The position numbers were made by a program, and so were the translations under genes. This document shows, piece after piece, positions 25,301 through 34,700 of a stretch of DNA of 64,000 nucleotides. The stretch spans positions 3,662,376 to 3,726,375 of the forward strand of contig NC_011989.1 of assembly GCF_000016285.1 (NCBI RefSeq), in the 5' to 3' direction. The DNA comes from Allorhizobium ampelinum S4 (GTDB lineage Bacteria > Pseudomonadota > Alphaproteobacteria > Rhizobiales > Rhizobiaceae). A model generated the notes under the pieces. It had not been told where the DNA came from. It did no database searches and was given only the letters and a program-made list of their open reading frames with translations. Within the stretch, counting starts at the first letter, position 1; every line of letters starts with the position of its first letter.

Positions 25301-27168
25301 TGTCGGGCGACGTGTTCGGCAATGGCATGCTGCTGTCACGCAAGATCCGGCTGATCGGCGCCTTCGACCACCGGGATATTTTCATCGACCCCGATCCGGA
25401 CATGGAAAAATCCTTCCAGGAACGCAAGCGGATGTTCGGCCTCGCCCGCTCCAGCTGGCAGGATTACGATAAGACGCTGCTATCCAAAGGCGGGATGATC
25501 ATTTCACGGACGGAAAAGTCCGTCACTCTGACCCCGCAAGCCGCCGAGGCAATTGGCCTTGCCAAGAAAGTAGCGACACCGTTTGAAATCATGACCGCGA
25601 TCCTGAAGGCGCCGGTCGATCTGTTGTGGTTCGGCGGTATCGGCACCTATATCAAGGCGCTTTCGGAAACCCATGCCGAGGTCGGCGATCGTGCGAACGA
25701 CCCGATCCGCATTACGGCGGACGAGGTCGGCGCCAAGGTGATCGGCGAAGGTGCCAATCTCGGCGTCACCCAGAAGGGCCGCATCGCCTTTTCGCTGAAG
25801 GGCGGACGCTGCAATTCCGACGCCATCGACAATTCGGCGGGCGTCAATTCCTCCGACGTCGAGGTCAATATCAAGATTGCCCTGTCAACGGCGGTATCAA
25901 GCGGCCGCCTCGATCTCCCGGCCCGCAACAAACTGCTCGCCTCGATGACCGAGGAGGTCGGCGAGCTGGTGCTGCGCAACAACTACCTCCAATCCCTGGC
26001 GATTTCGCTGGTGGCACGCCAGGGCAGCGGTAATCGTGATGAGCTATCGCGACTGATGACCGTATTAGAGGCTTCTGGCAGGCTGAACCGCAAGGTGGAA
26101 ACCCTGCCGGATGATGCGGCGCTGGCCGAGCGCTATGCAGGCGGTCAATCCCTGACCCGCCCGGAAATCGGCGTGCTTCTGTCCTATGCCAAGATCTCGC
26201 TGTTCGATGATCTGGTCGAAACCAGCCTGCCGGACGATCCCTATTGCGCCAGCATTCTCAGCAATTACTTCCCGAAGAAAATGCGCAAGCCTTACGCCGA
26301 TGACATTGCCACGCATCGGCTGCATCGCGAAATCATTGCGACTGTGCTCGCCAACCACATCATCAACCGTGGCGGCCCAGGCTTCATGGCGTGGATGAGC
26401 GACGCGACTGGCGGTACGGCCGAGGATATTGCCAGAGCCGCTCTTCTGACCCGCGATGGGCTGGATCTGCGGGCCTATTGGGACCGGATCGACGCGCTGG
26501 ACGGCGAAATTTCCGGCGAAGCGCAGAACGATCTCTACCAGCGGGTCGCCACGGTCTACCGCGTCTTCACCAAACTGGCGATTGATACACGGTTGGCCGC
26601 CGGTGACCTGTCGGATGTGGTGCGCAAGTTGAAAAGCGCGATCAAATCCTTCAAGGGCTTCAGCCGCTCGGTCACCCCAGCCGATTTCTCGGCGCAGATC
26701 GGTGCCGAGGCCAGCGCCATGACCGCTGCGGGCGTGCCGGAGGATCTGGCCGAGGACCTCGCCGAATTGTGGAGCCTGACGGTCACCCCGGAAGTGATTT
26801 CCGTCGCACTTCGGGCCGATGCCAGCCTGCAAAAGGCAACGGAAGGCTATTACAAGGTCAGCGAAATCTTCCGGATTGGCAGGCTGCTGTCCTCGGTCGA
26901 AAAAATTCCGACCAGCGACCATTACGACAGCCTGGCCCGGCTGCGCAGCCTGGATCTGGTGCTGAAAGCACGACGCAATATTGTCGTCCAGGCGCTGACC
27001 CAGCACGGGGACAGCCGCGATCCGGTTGCCGCCTGGCGGTCTGCGGATGCACTGCGGATCAACAGGTTGGGCAGCGAGTTGATCGCGCTCACGGAAGGCG
27101 ATCCGAGCTTGTCGCGCCTCACCGTTGCCGCCAGCCTGCTGACGGACATCGCCCAAGGCGCTGCGTGA
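22363..27168 (+). CDS. NAD-specific glutamate dehydrogenase, large (about 180 kDa) type
   Basis: A 1601-residue enzyme that oxidatively deaminates glutamate to 2-oxoglutarate, feeding the TCA cycle during amino-acid catabolism. The first about 700 residues hold regulatory ACT-like regions typical of the large class. The catalytic core follows: RGGLRWSDRAQDYRTEVLGL (about 805-825), VPVGAKGGFF with the active-site Lys, KKMGITARGAWEAAKRHFRE, and the NAD-binding GVGDMSGDVFGNGM near 976-989. The tail is helical. Start GTG 22363 is preferred over ATG 22345 because GGAGGAAAG lies just upstream of the GTG and within the longer version. The spacer to pdxY holds A-rich runs that might help promoter strength. 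Monocistronic. Confidence 0.95.
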   Translation: MVAAKRVKRDQLFELARSTAGENQPGLIDPGALFGRASDDDLQHYDAAMLRAAALRASQDLQDWQGKGAQVRISPVEGIAADGASLSVLSIVDRNKPFLYDSVMGEVTSQFRDIHLTIHPILVKAEGRWTLADTQTETSDRVSYIQLHLAPLNEDQAKGLAERLQSVVAQVGTVASDWQPMISLLDSVMAELTEQSNVKRKTERSEAIAFLEWLRDDNFTFLGMREYLYSGDGANAKLERDKGRGLGILSNPDVLVLRQGRNAVTTTPEILAFLQGPDDLIVTKANVKSVVHRRAYMDYIGIKRFDAAGKVVGELRVVGLFTATAYTHSVNHIPLLRAKVEKVTDQFNFDPLSHSGRILQNTLESYPRDDLFQIDTETLSRFCEQIMDLSERPRVRVLQRIDHFDRFVSLLVFVPREEYNSLVREKIGDYFTKVYDGRLSAYYPAFPEGGVARVHFIIGRSEGKTPRIAQNKLEEAVKAITARWDDRFASLAPPKSPQLVVSRAFEDAFSPEETVADLSHIQTCLSGAKASIAFHNRQTAEGQTLYLKVFHAGHHLPLSRRVPLLENLGFSVVSERTFDITVKGSGETAGKTGDQLVVLHDMELAVRAGQDFDIARHGARVEATFLAVFNGVVDNDAFNRLVLSTGLSVGEVAVLRAYAAYLRQAGLVYSLTYIAETLNKYPEITADLFTLFHQSFDPKLSEKSRPRKLAELRDGIETALASVPSLDEDRILRRYQNAVDSTLRTNYFQKSLSSQKNSSSNVKPMLAFKFDPQQLDGLPQPRPFREMFVYGVEVEGVHLRFGKVARGGLRWSDRAQDYRTEVLGLVKAQQVKNAVIVPVGAKGGFFPRQLPSPANREDYLRMGREAYMTYIRTLLSITDNIKDGAVVAPADTVRLDGDDPYFVVAADKGTATFSDTANGLAREAGFWLDDAFASGGSAGYDHKKMGITARGAWEAAKRHFREMGVDIQKTPFTVAGVGDMSGDVFGNGMLLSRKIRLIGAFDHRDIFIDPDPDMEKSFQERKRMFGLARSSWQDYDKTLLSKGGMIISRTEKSVTLTPQAAEAIGLAKKVATPFEIMTAILKAPVDLLWFGGIGTYIKALSETHAEVGDRANDPIRITADEVGAKVIGEGANLGVTQKGRIAFSLKGGRCNSDAIDNSAGVNSSDVEVNIKIALSTAVSSGRLDLPARNKLLASMTEEVGELVLRNNYLQSLAISLVARQGSGNRDELSRLMTVLEASGRLNRKVETLPDDAALAERYAGGQSLTRPEIGVLLSYAKISLFDDLVETSLPDDPYCASILSNYFPKKMRKPYADDIATHRLHREIIATVLANHIINRGGPGFMAWMSDATGGTAEDIARAALLTRDGLDLRAYWDRIDALDGEISGEAQNDLYQRVATVYRVFTKLAIDTRLAAGDLSDVVRKLKSAIKSFKGFSRSVTPADFSAQIGAEASAMTAAGVPEDLAEDLAELWSLTVTPEVISVALRADASLQKATEGYYKVSEIFRIGRLLSSVEKIPTSDHYDSLARLRSLDLVLKARRNIVVQALTQHGDSRDPVAAWRSADALRINRLGSELIALTEGDPSLSRLTVAASLLTDIAQGAA

Positions 27169-27270
27169 AAGGCTCGTTGCTTTAATGAGGCCGGTTTCCA
27201 GCCCCATTGAAGCTGTCATGAGATAATGCCAGTGTCGCCGCCGAGATCATCGGCTGCGACAGGCACGACA

Positions 27271-28647
27271 ATGCAATCAGATGCACAGACAAGGCAGACC
27301 AGCAGATCCGGGATATGGGGCTGGATGCTGTTCGACTGGGCCGCCCAGCCCTTCTTCACCGTGGTCACAACCTTTATTTTCGGCCCCTATTTCGTCTCCC
27401 GCTTCACCAGCGATCCCGTCAGCGCGCAAGCCGCCTGGAGCAATGCCGCCACCGTCGCCTCCGTGGTCATCGCCCTGCTCTCCCCTGTGCTGGGTGCCAT
27501 TGCCGACCGTAGCGGCTCGCGCAAACCGTGGATCGCCTTCTTTGCTGTCATCAAGATCACCTGTCTGCTGCTGCTCTGGCAAGCCGTCCCCGGCTCACCG
27601 GTGATTTTTCCGCTGGTGCTGTTCAGCCTTGCCTCGATAGCTGCCGAATTCTCTATCGTCTTCAACGATTCGATGATGCCAAGGCTGGTGAGCGCCAAGG
27701 ATGTCGGCCGGATTTCCAATATGGCCTGGGGGCTCGGCTACTTGGGCGGGATGATCGTGCTGATTGCCGTCGTGCTGTTTGTTGCGGCCAATCCCGACAC
27801 GGGCAAGACCATTTTAGGCAGCACGCCGCTGTTCGGGCTTGATCCGGCCACTGGTGAGGATGCCCGCGTCACCGGGCCGGTCTCGGCGCTCTGGTATCTG
27901 CTGTTCATCCTGCCGATGTTCTTCTTCACGCCCGATCAACAGAAGGGCGATCCGTTTGGCAAGGCGGTGAAAGCCGGGCTTGCCGACCTCAAGGCGACGC
28001 TGCGCGAGGTGCGGCACCGGGCGGGTATCCTCAGGTTTTTGATTGCCCGGATGATCTACCAGGACGGCGTCAACGGCTTGCTGATCCTCGGCGGGGTGTT
28101 TGCCGCTGGCATGTTCGGCTGGTCAACCATGGAAATCGGTATTTACGGCATTATTCTCAATGTCGTCGCCATTTTCGGCTGCGCCCTTGCAAGTCGGCTG
28201 GATGCGGCGCTTGGCTCGAAAACCATGGTGGTCATCAGCCTGATCCTGCTTTTGACGGCCACCTTCGGCATTATTTCCACTGGCCCCAGCTTCACCGCCT
28301 TCGGCCTGATACCGCTTTCGCCTGATAGTACCGGCAGCCTGTTCGGCACGGCGGCGGAGAAAGTCTATATTCTCTACGGCATCCTGATCGGCCTTGCCTT
28401 CGGCCCGGTTCAGGCCTCGTCCCGCTCCTATCTCGCCCGCAGCATCGCCCCTGAGGAAGCAGGCCGTTATTTCGGCATCTATGCGCTGTCAGGCCGCGCC
28501 ACAAGCTTTATGGCCACCTTGTCGTTTTCGCTGATCACCACCGCCACCGGTTCGTCGCGGGCGGGCATGGCGAGCTTGATTATCTTTCTCGGCGTTGGGC
28601 TGGTGCTGCTGCTGGCAACGCCCTACCCGGCAGCTAAGAGGAGCTGA
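27271..28647 (+). CDS. MFS transporter, UMF1 (Atg22-like) family
   Basis: About 458 residues and 12 predicted membrane helices. IWGWMLFDWAAQPFFTVVTT at the first helix, SPVLGAIADRSGSRKPWI, FNDSMMPRLVSAKDVGRISNMAWGLGYLGG, and GPVQASSRSYLARSIAPEEAGRYFGIYAL are signature stretches of the UMF1 family, related to the yeast vacuolar amino-acid effluxer Atg22. The substrate in bacteria is not established; amino-acid efflux is a guess supported only weakly by the adjacent glutamate dehydrogenase gene. The ATG at 27226 would add 15 residues; neither start has a strong ribosome site, and 27271 better fits the family's short N-terminus. A shared terminator with ndvB follows. Confidence 0.83.
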   Translation: MQSDAQTRQTSRSGIWGWMLFDWAAQPFFTVVTTFIFGPYFVSRFTSDPVSAQAAWSNAATVASVVIALLSPVLGAIADRSGSRKPWIAFFAVIKITCLLLLWQAVPGSPVIFPLVLFSLASIAAEFSIVFNDSMMPRLVSAKDVGRISNMAWGLGYLGGMIVLIAVVLFVAANPDTGKTILGSTPLFGLDPATGEDARVTGPVSALWYLLFILPMFFFTPDQQKGDPFGKAVKAGLADLKATLREVRHRAGILRFLIARMIYQDGVNGLLILGGVFAAGMFGWSTMEIGIYGIILNVVAIFGCALASRLDAALGSKTMVVISLILLLTATFGIISTGPSFTAFGLIPLSPDSTGSLFGTAAEKVYILYGILIGLAFGPVQASSRSYLARSIAPEEAGRYFGIYALSGRATSFMATLSFSLITTATGSSRAGMASLIIFLGVGLVLLLATPYPAAKRS

Positions 28648-28680
28648 AAAATCCAGCATCAAATCTGAATGCAGCATAAA

Positions 28681-28712
28681 AAAACCGGCTGAGATCACTC
28701 TCAGCCGGTTTT
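28681..28712. terminator. Bidirectional terminator between UMF1 transporter gene and ndvB
   Basis: AAAACCGGCTGAGA (28681-28694) pairs perfectly with 28699-28712 around TCAC, with A and T runs on both sides. It serves both converging genes. Confidence 0.88.
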
Positions 28713-28734
28713 CTTGTGTCAAATAATGAAGGTT

Positions 28735-31700
28735 TTACAAGCTAATGGCGAAAGCCCCGTCCTTTTCAGTCACCGCTGCGCCATTGGCCGTGACGTCGTA
28801 ACCAGAACCATCAGCCTTGCGGCTAGCGGTGATGGCCACGGCCTTGCCGCCAATGCTGACCTCTGCCTCGTAGGAGGAAAGGCTGGATGGCAAGGCAGGC
28901 TTCAGGCTGATGCCCTCACCCTGGCGGTGGATGCCGAGGAAGCCTTCCAGCGCGAAGCGGTAGAGCCAGCCAGCAGAGCCGGTATACCAGGTCCAGCCGC
29001 CGCGCCCTTCATAGCCGGGGCCGCCATAGACATCGGCTGCCACGACATAGGGCTCGACCCGGTAACGATCGGCTTCATCCGTGGTCTCGGCATGATGAAC
29101 CGGGTTCAGCATCGAGAACACTTTCCAGGCCTCATCGTTGCGGCCAAGCTTGGACAGAGCCAGACCCGTCCAGATTGCCGCATGCGTATATTGGCCGCCG
29201 TTTTCGCGCACGCCTGGCGGATAGGACTTGATGTAGCCCGGGTCCAGACGGCTCTTTTCGAACGGCGGAGTGAAGAGGCGAACGATCCCAACTTCGTCAT
29301 CGATCAGCCGTCCGACCACAGAGTTCATGGCCTGCTGCTGACGCTCCGGCTCGGCAAAGCCAGACAGAACCGACCAGGACTGGGCGATAGCATCAATGCG
29401 GCATTCGTCCGACTGGTCAGAGCCCAATGGATCGCCATCATCGAAATAGCCACGGCGGTAGTGATCGCCATCCCAACCGGCTTTTTCCAGCGCAGCCTTC
29501 AGGCTCTTCAGGTATTTCGCCCAGGCCTTGACGCGGGCGCTGTCCTTGCGCTCCTCGGCAAAGGGCGTGAACACCGTCAACGCATTGGCAAGGAACCAGC
29601 CGAGCCAGACGCTTTCGCCGCGTCCGGCAACGCCGACCCGGTTCATGCCGTCGTTCCAGTCACCGCCAAGGATCAGCGGCAGACCGTTGGTGCCGGTGCG
29701 GGTGATGGCGAGATCAAGCGCCCGCGCCGCATGTTCGTAGAGCGGTGCCTTTTCAGCGGAAATTTCCGGCTTGAAGAAGGCGTCGTGGCGACCAAGGGCC
29801 AGCGTCGGACCATCGAGGAAGCTAACGTCTGTATCCAGGATCGCCTTGTCGCCGGTGGCCGTGACATAGGAATGGACGGCATAGGCCAGCCAGACCACGT
29901 CATCGGAGATCGTGCTGCGAATGCCGGCACCGTTCTGCGGCAACCACCAATGCTGCACGTCACCTTCTTTGAACTGCCGTGAAGCAGCGTTGAGGATCTG
30001 GTCACGAGCAAGCTCTGGCCGGTAGAGCAGGAAGGCCAGGCTATCCTGCAACTGGTCGCGGAAACCATAGGCGCCCGATGCCTGATAGAAACCGGCGCGT
30101 GCCTTGATGCGGCAGGCCAGCGTCTGATAGGGCAGCCAGTGATTGACCATATGGTCGAAAGCCTTATCGCCAGTCTTCACCTTGATATGGCCGGTGAAAT
30201 CACCCCAGAAGGATTTAGCCTCGGTCAGTGCGCCGTCAAAGCCCTTGGCTTTGGCAGCCGCAATGACGCTTCGCGCCTGCTCGATGCTTTCGGCATCGCC
30301 CAGCAGGAAAGTGACGGATGCTTCTTCGCCCGGCTGCAAGGTGATGTCGAAGGCCAGTGCCGCACAGGGATCGCCTTCCGGATCGATGGAGCCGGACAGC
30401 GGCGAGCCCTTGGCCACGGCCTGTGGCATCTTGATATCGCCATGCCGACCGATGAATTCGCGGCGGCTGGAGGCAAAGCCCGACGCCGTTTCCACGGCGG
30501 TCAGGAAGGCGAAGCGACCCGAATAGTCGATGCTATAGGGGTTGGTCGCCATCAGCGACCCGGTTTCCGCATCATGGGACGGCAGCACGAATGCCGCCGT
30601 CTTCTGCGGATTGTTGCCGAGAATCCATTCGACATAACCGTAGCTGCGCAGACGACGAGCGCTATCGCCGGTATTGCGGATCGTAAGCCGGGTAAAGCGG
30701 ACCGGCTCGACCTGATCGACTGTGACCGTCAGTTCGACGGCAAGTCCAGCAGCCTCGGTCGAGAACACCGAGTAACCAAGGCCATGACGGGTCTCATAGA
30801 CGACATCCTGCCGGTTGCTGGCGGCAGAGATCGGGCTGACCACCTCACCGCTGTCGAGATCGGCCACATAGAAGGCCTCGCCGGTACGGTTGGTGACAGC
30901 ATCGTTCGACCATGGTGTCAGCTGATAGTCGCGCGAATTGCGGCTCCAGGTGAAGCCCGAGCCTTCGGCTGCGATATGGAAGCCGAAATTGTCGTTGGAG
31001 ATCACGTTGATCCACGGCTGCGGCGTCGATTGGCCAGGGCCAAGCCGCACCACATATTCGGCACCATCGGCAGCAAAACCACCATAGCCGTTCCAGAACT
31101 CCAGATCGCTACCATCAATGATTGGAGCAACAAGATCAGCACGGCCAGCCATGACCGGCACTGGCGGATACCAGTCGGCGTCAATGGCGTCCACACCGCG
31201 CGGTGCTGCAAACAGCTCGGCGGCATGCGTCACCTGATCGGTGATCTTGCCATTGCGGGCATGGAGCACGACGCGGGCGGCGGCGAGCACGGCATTCCAG
31301 CCGCTGTCGTCCATCAGGTCGCGCCGCACCGCAAACACGTGTTGCTGGCCACCTTCGGCCTGCTTGGTGCGCATGCCCTCAGCCAACTGTTCCAGAGCAT
31401 GCTGCATATCCTGCGCATAGGATGCGGCCCGCTCGTTGAGGATCACGACATCGGTCACCACGCCGTGGCGTTGCAGATAATCCTGGGCGCTCAAAGCTTC
31501 GCGGACCACTTCGGTGTCCATCTCGTCGTTGATGCGCACCGCGAAGATCGGATAATCGCCGGAGATCGAGTTTGGCCACAGCGCCGATTGCGAGGCGAGA
31601 CCGGCGCGCACGGTTTCCGGATCGGCCCGCAGATGCATGTCGGGATAGACCAGATAGCGACCAAGCTGCTGGAAGGCGGCAGCCTGCTGCGAGGTGATGC

Positions 31701-34700
31701 CGATATGGCGCATCTCGACCTGGGTGCGGGTCCAGGCATGCAGCATTTCGTGGTTGAACGCATCGGGATGACGATAACGCTCAATGGCCACATCCACTTC
31801 CTGACGGCTTGGTGCGGCAATGGTCCAATAGACCACGCTAACCTTCTTACCAGCGGGAACGCGCAGCACGCGACGGAAGCTGGCGATTGGATCAAGTGTA
31901 AACCCGTCCGAACCCGATAGAACCGCGTCTGGATCAAAGGCCGCAGCCTCGGCCAGCGTGCGGCCACGACCGATGAACTTGTAGCGGTCGGTCTCGAATT
32001 CAGTATTGCGGCCCGGTCCCGATGTGTCGGAGACCAGATGCGCCACGCAGATATCCGGATCGCTCGGCGAACGCTTGTTGCGCTCAATGCGGATCACGTC
32101 ACCCTTGCGGCCAAGCTCGGTTTTCACGAACATCCGCGAGAACACCGGATGCGCGTTGTCGTTGTCGTCGCTCGACAGAACCGGCTCCATATAGGAGGTC
32201 ACTTCGATGAAGCGGTCCTCGGTGCCGGTGTTGAGCAAGGTGACACGACGGCCTTCGGCGTCATGTTCGGTGGCAACCACGCATTCGACAGTCGAGGTGA
32301 TATCGCCGACGGTCTTGGTGAACTCCGCCTTGTCGTCGCTGAACACCACACGGGTCTTTTCCTCGGCGGCCCGGCGCGGCGCAGCGGTCGTTGACCACCA
32401 TTCGCCCGACGCCGTATCGCGCAGGAAGATGAAGGTGCCGTTGCGATCTTCGGTCGGATCGGCCTTCCAGCGGGAAACGGAGAGGCCATTCCAGCGGGAG
32501 AAGCCAGAGCCGGTGGCCGTCAGCATCACCGAATAATGGCCGTTCGACAGCAATACCAGTTCGCGGTCCTTCGAAAGCGGATCGGTAATGGTGCGGATTT
32601 CCGGACGCAGCAGGTCGGCCTGGCCCTTACCGGGGGTCTGCGGCTCGTATTTGGCGCTCATCACAGGAATTTCGCGCGGTGCCTTTTCCTGCAACAGCAG
32701 TTCGGCTGCCTCGATCACCGGATCGGCGTGGAAGAGTTCACGCAACAAGCCGTTGAAGGTGACGTTGGCAATCGCCGCAATCGACATGCCGTGATGGTGG
32801 GCATAGTAATTGTAGACGACCGCGCAGGTCTTGCCCTTCGGCACCCGGGTCGGGGTGAAATCGACAGCGTCATGGAAACCATAGGCGCCAAGCGCGCCAA
32901 GCGCCCGGAGCTTTTTCAGGTTTTCAGCCGCTGCCTTCGGATCATACTGGCTGGCGAGAATCGACGCATAGGGCGCGATAACCGCGTTCTGGCCAAGGCC
33001 GCGCTTCAGGCCGAGAGTAGGCACGCCGAAATTGGTATATTGATAGGCGAGCGCATGGTCGCGGGCGTTGAAGGCCGCTTCCGAAATACCCCAGGGGATA
33101 TTGAGGCGCTTGCCATGGTTCATCTGTTCCTTGACGATCAGGTTGTTCGTCTGGTTCAGAATACCGCCCTGCCGTTCCTGCATGACCAGCGGTGGCATCA
33201 GATATTCGAACATCGAACCGGACCAGGAGACCAGCGCGGCACGTGAGCCAATCGGCACGACCTGACGTCCCAGCTTGTACCAATGTTCGGTGGGCAGATC
33301 GCCCTTGGCAATGGCAAACAGCGAGGTCAGACGAGCTTCGGAGGCCAGAAGGTCGTAGCAGGCCTCGTCCAGTTCCATGGTTTCGACGCGATACCCGATG
33401 GAAAGCAGACGCCGTTCCTTGCGGAACAGGAAGGCGAAATCCATGGAAAACGCGAGGTCGCGGCTGCGGTCACGCAGGCTGGCCAAACGCTGGCGCAGCG
33501 GCTCGATATTGGACAGGTCGAAGGCGCTATCGGCGATATGGGATTCGCAGACCGCCACCAGTGCCTCACTCCAACGCAACAGGTCCGTGCTCTTGTCAGA
33601 GCGCAGCTCGTGGTGAAGATTGGCCGCCAGCTTCTGGATGTCACGCGCCAGAACCGCGAGGTTGATCACCCGGATCGAGGCGAATTCATGCTCGCGCTTG
33701 ACCGAGGCCAGCGCATTGTTGAAGCCGATGATCCGCTCATAGAGGCGAGTGCGCAACGGGCGCACGGTCTTGCGGTCGTCAGGCAGTTCCTTCAGCGCTT
33801 CCATCAGGATGCCACCGACATCGCCGATGCCATCAAGGCTGCCCTGGAGATGGGCAGACGGGGCTTCAGCCCAATGGCGGCAGGCAGACGAAATCGCAAT
33901 CAGATGGCCGGCAAGATTGCCGCTATCGACCGCCGAGATATAACGGTTGCCGAGCGATTTCAGCGTATCGGTATGATACCAGTTGTAAAGATGGCCCCGG
34001 AACTTGTCCATCTTCTCGACAGTGCCGATGGTCTGTTCCAGCTTTTCGATGGTCTGCTCGAAACCGAGCCAGCCGAAGTGACGGGCCGAGACAATCGACA
34101 ACAGATAGACGCCGATATTGGTCGGCGAGGTACGCCGTGCCACCACTGGCTCCGGCGTTTCCTGGAAATTGTCCGGCGGCAGGAAATGTTCGCCAGCATT
34201 GGCGAAGGTCTCATAATAGCGCCAGGTGCGGCGCGCGATGCGGCGCAGTTCGATGACGGTTTCTTCCGGCACCAGCAACCGGTCTTCCGTCTCGGCGGAC
34301 TGGCTGACATACCAGGCAACCAGCGGCGACAGCACCCACATCAGCGTGAAGGGCAGGCCGATCAACGCGCCGTAGCCAGCTTCATAGGCCGAAAGGCCGA
34401 AGGCGACGAGGGCGAGCGTCGGTGCATAACGCATCGTGCGGTAATAAGTCGGAATACTGCCTTGCGCCACCGACTGAATGCTGGCGGCAGTGCGCCATTC
34501 CAGCAGCAGCTTGCGGCTGACCAGCAGGCGATACATCGAGCGAACGATAGCATCGGCCATCATGCAGGCCATATCGGCGATGAAGACGATACGAAGTGCC
34601 ACTTGCGCATTGGCACCGCGCAAATCGGCCCAGAGCGACTGGAAGTGTGCGCTTGGCACAATATCCGTCTGGCGTGGTACCAGCGCGTTGATCAGCGAAA